NCBI RefSeq assembly: GCF_950023065.1
Contig: NC_088680.1
Coordinates: forward strand, 23,672,559-23,736,558
Direction: 5' to 3'
Length of the DNA stretch: 64,000 bases
Source of the DNA: Planococcus citri
Lineage: Eukaryota > Arthropoda > Insecta > Hemiptera > Pseudococcidae
In this document: piece by piece, positions 1 to 9,900 of the stretch
Layout: each line of letters starts with the position of its first letter
Numbering within the stretch: the first letter of the stretch is position 1
The notes under the pieces: model-generated
What the model was told of the DNA's origin: nothing
Databases searched by the model: none
Seen by the model: only the letters and a program-made list of their open reading frames with translations
Program-made: the position numbers and the translations under genes

Positions 1-599
1 TCCAATAAACACTCCAGTTTCCATACTGCGTTCGGTATACAACAAGTTTATTTGTAATTGGTCGTTTTTTTGCTTCCATTTGTTACAGGTTTCTATGAAG
101 TTTATCGCCTGAAATATTTACAGTTCATAAGTTCGACTTTGCAAATTGATCAGAACTAACCATACATCGTGAATCCAAATTGAATCTGTGGTTGAATGGG
201 CATTTTTTTCAAGAAGTCGTAGCCTATAGGTATCTCAAATTTAGAAAAAAATTTAAAAATTATACACTTTGTGATTCTCATTGTCAGCAGAAAATCATTA
301 GAAAATTCCTCGTTAACCAATAAGTAACACTTGAATTACCCGTTTTCGCTCTAATGTGTGTTCCCGAGATGAAACATCCAAGGTAGAAAAATTAAATCAA
401 TATTTTAGCAAAAGATTCATCGAACTCTATTCATCTAGATAAGTGCATAATTGCGTATAGGTAGGTACCAACGAGTAATGAAAAATATCAACTTACAAAC
501 AATGAATAAGGTAGTTCTTTTTTTAAGACATGGAGAAAATTAGAGATTTCGTCGACGGGTATATCAATCAGCATTTTGACTTCGGTACCTGAATATTTC
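1..599 (-). CDS. Partial gene, GLYAT-like N-acyltransferase (two coding exons, runs off the left edge)
   Basis: Two minus-strand exons join in phase. The first, 599-497, sits between an acceptor ending TTTTAG and donor GTAAGT. The second starts at 108 after acceptor TTTCAG and is still open at base 1. The likely start codon is the ATG at 574-572 (context GTCAAAATGC, A at -3). It gives 62 visible residues with the pattern MLIDIP, then LKKELPYSLF, then a Trp-Lys stretch and ETGVFIG. This spacing (hydrophobic start, a Leu-Pro-x-Ser block about 20 residues in, a short strand ending Gly-x-Phe) resembles the N-terminal half of insect glycine N-acyltransferase-like proteins, which transfer acyl groups from CoA to an amino acid. 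The family call is from memory of the pattern and moderate at best. The catalytic GNAT domain lies outside the window. The exons themselves are well supported, because a diverged inverted copy keeps the same frame and nearly the same splice sites. Confidence 0.45.
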
Positions 600-897
600 C
601 TAAAACAAGAAAAAATCGAATTTAAAATTGAAAATTTATGCGAGTGAATCGAAATAATTTCAATTAAGAGTAACACAAATTAATTTGAAGTCATATATCA
701 TGAACAGTTGATTGGTAGGTACTCGTAAGTACCTATTTTATGTTCCATCAGACCGTAACTGCATATTTAAAACCCCATTAAAATACGTATACTCGATAAT
801 TACTCCGCAATGGGCCATTTGAAAATCAAAGAGGAGGAGTGGTAGCCAATTTTTCTCAAAACTATCAAAGAATGATTCAATTGAAGGTAGGTAGGTA

Positions 898-1107
898 CAG
901 GGTGGACAGAAATATCGGGTACCCCTAAAAAAGTTTTCTGCTAAATACTTCGGTTGGTCACAGTGAATGATAATAATGGTAGCACATGATTGGTTGTTAA
1001 ACTGGAGAGATAACATTTCACCAATCATATGCATCTATTTCACGTTGCCAACCTATATTTTCAATGAAAAACTTTCTTAGGGGTACCCGATATTTCTGTC
1101 CACCCTG
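898..1107 (+). mobile_element. TA-target MITE, family 1, copy 1
   Basis: The 210-base element is bounded by inverted termini CAGGGTGGACAGAAATATCG and its complement and flanked by TA on both sides (896-897, 1108-1109). The interior matches the copies at 4405, 45715 and 45967, including ATGATTGGTTGTT and TTTCACGTTGCCAACCTA. TA duplication and a CAGGGTG terminus fit a non-autonomous Tc1/mariner-type element. It has no coding capacity; open frames across it are incidental. Confidence 0.9.
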
Positions 1108-1110
1108 TAT

Positions 1111-1157
1111 GTAGGTAGGTAGGTAGGTAGGTAGGTAGGTAGGTAGGTAGGTAGGTA
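1111..1157. repeat. GTAG tetranucleotide microsatellite
   Basis: About eleven uninterrupted GTAG units lie directly beside the right end of the MITE. Growth from a TAGGTA-rich insertion site is likely. Confidence 0.95.
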
Positions 1158-1576
1158 CATCAAAAATTGTACAATACGTAGAATTTTTGAGATTTTGACC
1201 CTGAAAAATCCCGTTGTGACGTGGGTGTTTCTTTTGAAAGTTTTAAATTTTTCGATCCCTTCTTGCTTCTACAAATGTAATTTGTATTCAGCTATGGTAC
1301 CTACCAACCTACACCAGAAAAAGTTGTTTTTTGTTCTTCTTTTTCCGAACACCTTATTTTGGCTTATCACCTTCCACAATTTAAAAAAATGTAAAAAATT
1401 CGAGGTAGGTACCAAACAAAAATTTGGAATTGGAACTTGAAAACTTCCTAGTTCCAATACCTTCCTCAGTTCGGTCCGTCCTTACTTGGTAAAATCAACT
1501 AGTATAATATAGGTACTAATGCACCTGACCAAGCACAGGCTTTATTGTATGTACTTGATAATTTTCATCAACTTAC

Positions 1577-1627
1577 TCAATATTGAATTTAAAATCACGG
1601 AACCAAATCAGCAAATTCAATTCTTGC
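1577..1627 (-). other. Upstream exon of the partial GLYAT-like gene (5' UTR or N-terminal coding)
   Basis: A 51-base exon candidate lies between acceptor CTTTCCAG (ending at 1628) and donor GTAAGTTG (from 1576). Its last two bases GA complete a Glu codon with the first base of the exon at 599, so the frame stays open across the junction (residues read WFRDFKFNI then EKYSG). The inverted copy at 4674-4724 has exactly the same length and the same splice boundaries. Because an ATG with a good context sits in the next exon, this exon may be 5' UTR that happens to be open. Confidence 0.5.
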
Positions 1628-1910
1628 CTGGAAAGATGATAATTATTTGTACCTAAGTACTTAGAATTCTTACCATAACACCGATTGCACTGACACGACA
1701 GTACTTATTGCGTTAACGGTTCATCAAAGAACCGAAAAATTATTAACTTACGATACTCACACACCCCAGACCGAAGTGTGATTGAAACGTAATGTAGGTA
1801 AGTATATATTTATGTGTAGAAAACTAATCTCAAAATCTTTCAACAACTAATAACTAAGGAATAACAATCCACGAAAATTATAAAACAAACAATTATGATA
1901 AGTATTAATT

Positions 1911-2116
1911 CGTAATCGCTGTGTGAGGCATGCGGGGCAGGGAGCATATACAGTACGGCTAAATGATATTCGTGTAAATCCCATTCAAAAAATTAGAAGA
2001 ACTTTGATATGGTGCACTTATGTCTTCACCGCTAAGGTGGTTATTCTATTAATGACTCCTTACATCATGCTATTTATATCATGACGTAAAGATGCATGGT
2101 AACGTGGGAAATTATA
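1911..2116. other. Unassigned spacer between inverted arms and fold-back element
   Basis: Unique-looking AT-rich sequence with a short GC-rich word near 1930. No reading frame, RNA gene or repeat is recognised. Confidence 0.5.
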
Positions 2117-3055
2117 CAGGGTGTTAAATAAAGCGTGGGCAATAATTTCACAATAGATGCAACTCGTGTAGACGAGCAAAAAACGTTATTATGATAAGTT
2201 GCCTATCTTGTAAAATGAAGGCGCTACGTGCTCCGCAAAACTCGAAATTTACCAATTTTGAAAAATTCATCAAAAATAAGAAAACGTTTGAATCATTAAA
2301 GTGATGCCCCTAACCCATAGTACTCGGGACAAACAAAAAAAGTTATTATGACCAATTGCCTATCTTCAAAATTGAAGGGGCAAACTTGATTCAAAATTTC
2401 CAAATTTCGAGTGCCCCAAATTTGAATTTTGAAATTGTGCTGGCCCCTTCAATTTTGAAGATAGGCAATTGGTCATAATAACTTGTTTTGTTCGTCCACT
2501 CGAGTACTATGGGTTAAGGGCATCCTTTGAATGATTCAAACATTTTCTTACTGTCTGTGTATTGAAGAAATTACCTCATTTTTGAACCAAAATTCACCAA
2601 TTTTGAAAAATTCATCAAAAATAAGAAGATGTTTGAATCATTCAAATGATGCGCCTTACCCATAGTACTCGAGTGGACGAACAAAAAAAGTTATTATGAC
2701 CAATTGCCTATCTTCAAAATTGAAGGGGCCAGCACAATTTCAAAATTCAAATTTGGGGCACTCGAAATTTGGAAATTTTGAATCAAGTTTGCCCCTTCAA
2801 TTTTGAAGATAGGCAATTGGTCATAATAACTTTTTTTGTTTGTCCCGAGTACTATGGGTTAGGGGCATCACTTTAATGATTCAAACGTTTTCTTATTTTT
2901 GATGAATTTTTCAAAATTGGTAAATTTCGAGTTTTGCGGAGCACGTAGCGCCTTCATTTTACAAGATAGGCAACTTATCATAATAACGTTTTTTGCTCGT
3001 CTACACGAGTTGCATCTATTGTGAAATTATTGCCCACGCTTTATTTAACACCCTG
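2117..3055. mobile_element. 939-bp fold-back transposon with near-perfect 434-bp arms
   Basis: The left arm 2117-2550 and the right arm 2622-3055 have equal length and differ at only a handful of bases when one is reverse-complemented. A 71-base loop separates them. Termini are CAGGGTGTTAAATAAAG and complement, flanked by TA at 2115-2116 and 3056-3057. Each arm also contains a smaller palindrome: the module beginning GTTATTATGACCAATTGCC and ending TTGAAGGGGC occurs forward and reversed, so the element holds four alternating copies. There is no open frame for a transposase, so it must be mobilised in trans. The TA duplication and CAGGGTG terminus suggest a Tc1/mariner-like source. Confidence 0.92.
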
Positions 3056-3057
3056 TA

Positions 3058-4189
3058 TAAGGTGTGTTAGTGGACGTTCTTGAAGGTTACTGGAATCGCG
3101 GGTACGCGCCAAACACCTCGAGAAGGCAAGATCACTTGATTCCAGCTATTCGCGGTGGCAGGAGTCTCGTCAAGATGATGAAGTGAAGGTTAGGAGTAAT
3201 TTGCTTAATTGTATTTCTATATGTGCGAAAAGGGTTCGCCCTAAGTAGCATTGCTCTCGTTTTTCCCCAATTACGCTTTGGGTTTAATGTTCATTTGCGC
3301 AGTACATTCGCTTGTGACCTACCCAAGGGATGGTCAGTCGTTCGGTATCTTTTGCGGCTAGCTTCCGATGAAATCCAAACACCCAAAAAAGTCCAGTCAA
3401 ATTAGCTCATATGAGAACTCAACTTGGAATAAATTGGGGGAAATTTTTTTTGCGCCAAAATGCTCAGAATGGTATCCTAATTGACATATTGAAACCCACC
3501 CGAAATCCGGGTGGAGCTATGTAAGGTGGCATTATGGCCTCACTATCCTCTCAGTGCATCTTGTAATGATTCTTAAGTTGGTGAAGATCCTATAGGACTT
3601 GGTTAATTCCATCCTTTAGTTCTTGACAACTTAGGGATCGTTTGATTTATTAAGGTAAGATGTAGGTAGGTACTTGCGAATTCGAAGTATAATCGAATCC
3701 CAGCAGGGGGTCCTAGCTAATATTAGTAATATTATTATATGGGCGGGGACTTTGCATTTACGTCATCGTAATATCATTGGTTATCATATTTCCCCCATCT
3801 TTTGGTAAAAGTAGCGCGAGCCTATCAGCTTTCGAGATCGATTCCAGAACTTTTAGGTGCTTTAGGTATAACTTTAGCTAGATTCAATCTCGAAATCACT
3901 TCTTGTTCGTCCGTCATGATAGACACGTGAGTATAATACTTTTCAGTATTTTGGCAAACTATGAATCGGAGGACTTGAGCATTTAGTCTGTTTTTTCCGA
4001 GAGGTGCGGCATCTTCACCCACTTTACCTTAATATCCACAATTACAGTAAGTATACCTATTCACACATTATCGACTTATTACGTTATTTATTGTTTTTTG
4101 ACCTTGTCAAATGTCAACAGATATGTACCAGGTACCTAATGACTAATCGAAATGCTTCACATAGGGATTATACGAATAGATATTAGGTA
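3058..4189. other. Unassigned, relatively GC-richer stretch
   Basis: About 1.1 kb with base composition closer to even than its neighbours, particularly 3060-3620. It has no long reading frame and no recognised RNA gene. A short perfect hairpin sits at 3496-3514 (stem CCACCCG, loop AAATC). It could be an old retroelement fragment or LTR, but no matching second copy is in the window. Confidence 0.4.
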
Positions 4190-4404
4190 GGTACTTATAA
4201 TAATTGTTTGTTTTATAATTTTCATGCTACGTTACTCCTTAACCTTATTATACTTAATGGTTGTTGGAAGATTTTGATATTACAACTTACCTATACATTC
4301 GCGTTTCAAATACACTTTTGTAAGGGGTGTGCATTCTAATAATTTTTCGGTTCTTTGATGAACACTTAATGCACTACTGTCATGTTGATGTAAGATGCAG
4401 TCTA

Positions 4405-4610
4405 CAGGGTGCCCAGAAATATCGAGTACCCCTAAAAAAGTTTTCTATCAAAATACTTCGGTTGGTTACAGTGAATGATAGCACATGATTGGTTGTTGGA
4501 CTGGAGAGATAACATTCCACCAATCGCATCTATTTCACGTTGCCAACCTACATTTTTAATGAAAAATTTTCTTAGGGGTAGGTACCTACTCGATATTTCT
4601 GGGCACCCTG
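4405..4610 (+). mobile_element. TA-target MITE, family 1, copy 2
   Basis: 206 bases with termini CAGGGTGCCCAGAAATATCG and complement, TA on both sides (4403-4404, 4611-4612). Arm A has no element at the equivalent position near 1690, which gives an empty-site comparison: this copy inserted after the segmental duplication. Confidence 0.9.
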
Positions 4611-4673
4611 TATACTACATATTAAATGGGATTTTAAGTACCTAGGTACTTACCTAAACATAAATTCTTACAG

Positions 4674-5209
4674 GCAAAAAGTGAATTCGTGGATTCGGTT
4701 CCAAGATTTTAAATTCAATATTAAGTAGGTACCTAGATGAAAACTATTATAATATTTATTTATTTATTTTATTTATTTCATTTAATGAGCCATATACAGC
4801 AACTTATCGGCTAGAGGCTCGTATTTACGAGTGAAAAGCTTAAAATTAGGTTATACAGGAAATAAGCCAGTGCAAACTGTGTACATTTTTTGGTAAGCTT
4901 TACAGTTCACACTGAAAAAATGATATTAAGTACCTAGGTATTTTTACTTACGTGTTTCTTATTTAACATTTTTGGAAATTTTTACTTCATGGTGGGAAAA
5001 AATACTTAGTACATAAAAAGGTTTGAATTGATCCGTATTACTCGTATCTGATTATAAAATTAGTTCGATTAATTCTCATAATTTTTTTTATTTTCATTTC
5101 ATTTTTTTCTTGTTTTAGGAAATACTTACTTATGGAAGTCAAAATGCTGATTGATATACCCGTTGACTATATTTCTCATTTTCTCCATGTCTTAAAAAAA
5201 GAACTACAA
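4674..5209 (+). pseudogene. Duplicate 5' exons of the GLYAT-like gene
   Basis: Exon copies 4674-4724 and 5119-5209 join in phase and encode a diverged version of the arm A peptide, retaining the blocks FKFNI, EVKMLIDIPVD and FLHVLKKEL. About one residue in four differs. The PYSLF end of the exon and everything downstream is missing. No stop codon interrupts the surviving frame, so it is either young or was recently constrained. The intron carries a retroposon tail (4752-4925). Confidence 0.6.
4752..4925 (-). mobile_element. Retroposon 3' end with AAATAA-type tail
   Basis: The plus strand begins with repeated TATTTATTTATTTATTTT, which on the minus strand is an A-rich simple-repeat tail following about 150 bases of unique sequence. 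Arm A lacks this block, so it is an insertion into arm B. LINE or SINE origin is inferred from the tail; no coding part remains. Confidence 0.5.
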
Positions 5210-5235
5210 GTAGGTAGCTTATTCATTACTCATTA

Positions 5236-5699
5236 GATTCACCAGAAGTTACCATAGTGAGTTTCCCATTTTTTTAAAAGGTGAATTTATGTTGAAAAAA
5301 TCACGAGTTGTCCTATGAGCATTTGAAAATTTTTTCGAGTGTCTCGTGACTCTTTTGTGAATCCTGGTGGCTTCTGGTGACAGATTCATCACAAGTCACT
5401 AAGTGGTGAGTTTCCAACTTTTTTTTAGGTGAATTTATGTTGAAAAAATACGAGAATGTCCTCAGAGCCTTTAAAATTTTTTTTTTAGTGTACGGTGACT
5501 CCTCGGTGAATCCTGGTGACTTCATGGTGACAGATTCACCAGAAGTCACCAAGTGGGTTTATTGTCTCTTAAGAGCCTCTGAAAATTTTTTTCGAATGTC
5601 TAGTGACTTCTTGGCGACAGATTCGCCAGAAGTCACCGAGTGGTTTTTTGAGAACTTCCTCAGAGCTTTTGAAAATATTTTTCGAATGTCAGGTGACGA
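5236..5699. repeat. Degenerate minisatellite, four units
   Basis: The block GATTCACCAGAAGTCACC with variants recurs at 5236, 5383, 5533 and 5620, and the words between (GTGAATTTATGTTGAAAAAA, GAGCCTTTGAAAATTTTTT) recur too. Spacing is about 147, 150 and 87 bases. Overlapping open frames on both strands come from the repeat and are not genes. Confidence 0.8.
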
Positions 5700-5889
5700 T
5701 TTTTTCAATTTAAAGAAAAAATAAAGATAAAAGTACTTCCCAGCTAATTTAAGGTACCTTACCGAGCACGAATTTGATGTCAAGTTTTAGTGCTTCTCGC
5801 TCCTTCGAGCTGAAAACCCGTTTTAAGAATAAAACCACCCAACACACATCCCAAATAATGAACACTCAAAGACAAATAATTCGTATAAC

Positions 5890-6886
5890 TTTATTAAACC
5901 ACATATCTCTGGATTTATTACAATGAAATATTAACATTTGAACAAAAAAAAAAAAAGTAAAGAAAAGAGAAAAAAAGTATTACCGAATCTACACACGTAA
6001 AAAATTACATTCACGATATTATCTAAAATAATAACTGACTCGCGTATACGAAAAAAAAAATACCAATTGACAAAAAAACCCTACAATTTACATTACAACC
6101 GAGTCCGCTTAATACTGGTAATTTAATTCGAAGGCGTATCGCCATTATTGCCAGTACGCTGCGAAATTACATAAATTTTAATGGCATCTGTCTTTCTCTT
6201 GGTACTACAAAAGGTAATTCATACGTATTAAAAGTTTCTCTTCGTTTTGCGGACGGAATGACCACAATTTTTCTGTTTCAAAAATATCACAATGTATTGA
6301 AGAAAAAAAAATTACGATTTGTGCAAAAAGCAAAGCGTCCGCGAAATTAGATAACCGACTTTCGATTGACTATGTTAATTTAGAGAGAGAAAAAAAATAG
6401 AACACAATTTTTCCGACAAAATAAATACACGACTAAAATAGTACTCGTAATACCCACCTTGCATCCAACCTTTTTGTCAATCCAGGACAGAATAAAACTA
6501 CAAAAAAAAAATGCATATACGTAGTACGCAACGCCTTCATACTCACACGAGGATCATTCGACAAAAAAAATTACAACAATGGTACTAAATAGCATAATGT
6601 AAATTGACACAACGCGACGTATCAACGCACAAACATACACATATTAAATCATAACTTAAAAACGAGATCTTAGCTCTTGAAAGATACAATTACGAAAAAT
6701 AAAACACGCACACACACACGAACGACAAAAAAAAACAAGATAAAAATACACCAGGATGCCTTATGGCGAAAAGTATCAACGGTTCCAAATTTAACGAGCT
6801 TCGAATAAAACTGATACTTTGGACCGAAATCTTCTCGTTTTTTCCATTTGTAGGTATTCTTATGATGATTGGAAATTATTCGTCGA
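5890..6886 (-). other. Inferred 3' UTR of the PCTAIRE kinase gene
   Basis: The stretch after the stop codon of the kinase is free of the transposon and repeat words seen elsewhere. It ends near a minus-strand AATAAA at 5895-5890. Extent and poly(A) site are inference; earlier signals cannot be excluded. Confidence 0.4.
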
Positions 6887-6975
6887 TTATTCCAATAATA
6901 AATTTAAATTACCGCGACGGCGACGTCTATGCAAATCCTTGAATTGAATACTTGGTATGGTGTAAATGGATTCGT
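6887..6975 (-). CDS. Cdk16: PCTAIRE kinase coding exon 10 and stop
   Basis: Residues 436-464. DESIYTIPSIQFKDL matches the human DTTSIFALKEIQL position by position; then a run of five Arg and a short Leu-rich end. The acceptor is ATTTCAG, the stop TAA at 6889-6887. The tail is shorter than in human CDK16. Confidence 0.85.
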
Positions 6976-9900
6976 CTGAAATAATTCACAAATCACGATT
7001 TAAACAAAGTGGAAAGGAGAACAAGAGAAAATGTTTTGATCAACTCAGGTTCTGAAAATTCTGAGATAATCGAGAAGAGACGATTCAAAAAAAAATCCAA
7101 TATGTACTGGTTTCAAGTTGTTGAAAATTATTTTTCGATTTTTGGTGAATTTTTAAACACTTGATATGTGTAAAATAAAATTTAAAAAAAAAATTAAATT
7201 TATTGAAAGTGAAGCTTCTTTGAAATAGGAATAATTACACAATAATTGCCTTAAGACTCACAATTTCGATTTAAAAAATATATTGATATCATTTTTTCAT
7301 CAGTCTTGGTGAGCAGAACCCAGAAGTGGTGGTTTTCCATTTTTTTTGACATTTAAGGTACGGCCTCGAAAGTTGTGTTCTGATTTCGAACCTCAAAAAG
7401 ACAAGATGAGAATTCCAGTCACTTCTCCCCCTCAAATTCATTCCCTAATATGTCTTAAAATTTGAACAAAACACGCGAATGTAAATTATTTCGAAATTTC
7501 GAGTCATTATGGAGCCTCCAGCGCGATTTTCGATTTATCCAGAATTTTAAAACTTTTCCGGAAGGCGTGAAAAACAATTTGGGTACCTAGCAAAAAATTT
7601 AGCTGTGGCTTTTCTTCGACCTGTTTGAAGAATTTATTCACATTTGAGCCGAATTACAGGCGGACACCTCAAGTTCGTTTTTTTGACCAGAATAAGTAAC
7701 CTATTTAAGTATGAGGAAAAAATTCAAAAAATCAATTTTTTTTCTGTTTGTAGGAACATTTTTGAAATTTGAGCAAATGGTGGTATCTAAATTGCGTTAA
7801 AGATTATCTTTAGCTTAAATAAATTCAACCTATCAGATTAGGAGTTCTACGATGAAATTTTTTTGGAAAAAAATGCGTCTCTTTTATTATGAAAAAATGA
7901 AAAATCACGAAAAAAAACACCCACAATTTTTATAAAAATGTTCAAAATTGGTGAAAAGTATAAAAATTTTTACTCCATCAAAAAGTTTGATCAAAAATAT
8001 TTTTTGGGGTTAAAACAGTAGAATACTTTCTCTTTAAACCACACTTCAAAAAAATTATCAATATTTCGATTTTTCAAAAATTTTCAGGGCCAGATTTTAA
8101 GATCTGGGTAGATCTACAAGAACATTGAAAATGCACACTCCGATTTGGATGAAACCAATGTCCTAAAACCCTCTAAGGTAACAAAAAACAATCAAGAGCT
8201 GAAGCTCATTTTAGAATTTTTGAAAATTTATAAAATGAAAAAAAAACTTTTCAGCGCAATTTTTCAGATTTTTCACAATTTTTTTTATATAAAAACGAAC
8301 CCGGGTGAATAAATACTCCATTTCAACCTCCCCCCTCAACTTATTTCAAAAACCACCAGTTTTAGATTTTTCCGAAGCCTCCGGCGAGTTTTCAATTTTC
8401 TTCAGAAAATTCAAATTGCTTTGGAAAGTTCAAAAAAACAATTAAAAAAATCATTCAAATTATTTTTAAAAATTTTAAAAACTTCAAAATTTCTGAATAA
8501 AATAAAAAACTTGTTGGAAGATTCAAAATGGTTAAATTGTCAGTGTTTTCGAGTACGTCGATCATCGGTCCTTCTGCATTGCAAACTTCTTTGAGGCTTC
8601 AGAATGGCTCAAAACTGGCGGCTTTCGAAATTGGTGAAGGGAGGGGGGGATCCAATGAATCGAAATGAAGTATTTATTCACGATAGGTAACTCCATAATT
8701 TCAGTTTTCACGAAAATTTCAACTCATTTAGAGTCGTTGAACAGAAAACTTGAACTTTTCAACACATTACAATGATTTGAAGGGAATTTGAAGTTTCTGA
8801 AATGATCGATTTCGTGCTGGATGCTCTAAAATGACTAGAAATTTAATTATTAACAATGAATCTGGAAGGTCAATATTTGGTAAATAACCAAAATTTCAAA
8901 ATTGCAAACCTAATTATCAGCCTGATTTTAAAAATTCTAATTTTTGAAAAATACCAATTAAAATTTGAAAAACCAACTTCGACGGCTAAAATTCATTTTT
9001 TTTGACACGCTCTTTTCAATTGAATCAGAATTTTTCACATCGAAACCAAAAATTTTAAAAATTCACTGGGCTGAATAATAAAAATAATTAGCATATTAGT
9101 ATGTATATTCACCATCTGATAATTTAAACATTTCTGGTCCTAGATCTTCGAAATACTCGTGGTGCATTGCATCAGTTGCTGAGGTTCTTTTCTTGGCATC
9201 ATACTGCAAACACAGAAAACAAAAAATTAAAACACTTCACTCGATACTCAAATTGAAAAACATAAAAAAAATAGATATAACATTCAATTCGTACCAATAA
9301 GAATTTCTCTAATAAATCAATGGCAGTTTGATCTAATCGAGGAACTTTCGACCATAACGATTCTTTAGCGAATTCTGGAAACGTTGAAGGTATTTCGAGC
9401 TGAGGCCAGCAGTCTTTCGTTGGTGTTCCTAATACGCTAAATATTAATCGTAACTGATCTTCTACTGAAGAACCCGGAAATAGTGGTCGTCCGTTGACCA
9501 TTTCGAAGAAAATGCATCCGACTCCCCTGCACATAATAAAATCAAACATCGATATAGTTCATGAATTACTCATTAAAATAATATTTCGTGTATCACAATA
9601 ATATAGTTTCAATGACTCAAAAATAATAATTTTTTTTCTCAAGTTTTTCTAATAAATTACGAGAATACTTGAAAATACAACCCAGGATATGATCTAATCG
9701 TAAGAAAACAAAATCACACATCTTGAAAGTATTTTTTTCATTTATTCGTATAGTATAGTTGGTATTTCGATGCACTTTTATAGTACATATACAAAGAATG
9801 ACTCGTACTGAAAACAATCTCTAAACAATAGACCCTTTCTACTCGTGTTTGTTTAGTTTATTTTTTTTAACGCATTTTTTCCTACTTATAAAAATGTACC

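Larger units (their letters stand above)
497..1910. repeat. Inverted segmental duplication, arm A
   Basis: Read on the minus strand, this stretch matches the plus strand of about 4190-5209 in order: the block near the word ATTATAAAACAAACAATTAT, the block GGTTCTTTGATGAAC, the 51-base exon and the 103-base exon. The arms have diverged clearly but keep exon frames. Arm A carries a MITE at 898-1107 and a GTAG microsatellite that arm B lacks. Confidence 0.8.
4190..5209. repeat. Inverted segmental duplication, arm B (truncated gene copy)
   Basis: On the plus strand this arm repeats arm A. Its 51-base exon copy is 4674-4724 (acceptor TTACAG, donor GTAGGT) and its second exon copy is 5119-5209 (acceptor TTTTAG, donor GTAGGT), 12 bases shorter than in arm A. 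Both stay in frame and read through the matching ATG at 5144-5146. No counterpart of the third exon (1-108) follows; the minisatellite at 5236 begins instead. This looks like a truncated, probably non-functional duplicate. Confidence 0.75.

Noticed and set aside
738..1034. Open frame on the minus strand, 98 codons
   Set aside because: Lies across MITE copy 1. The same frame type appears in copies 3 and 4, so it is transposon sequence, not a gene.
3496..3514. CCACCCG hairpin, terminator-like
   Set aside because: Bacterial-style terminators have no meaning in this nuclear genome; kept only as a note in the spacer entry.
3640..3710. CGAATCCC word that resembles a tRNA T-arm
   Set aside because: No acceptor stem, anticodon arm or A box at the right distance.
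5313..5783. Three overlapping frames on both strands
   Set aside because: Minisatellite artefacts at 5236-5699.
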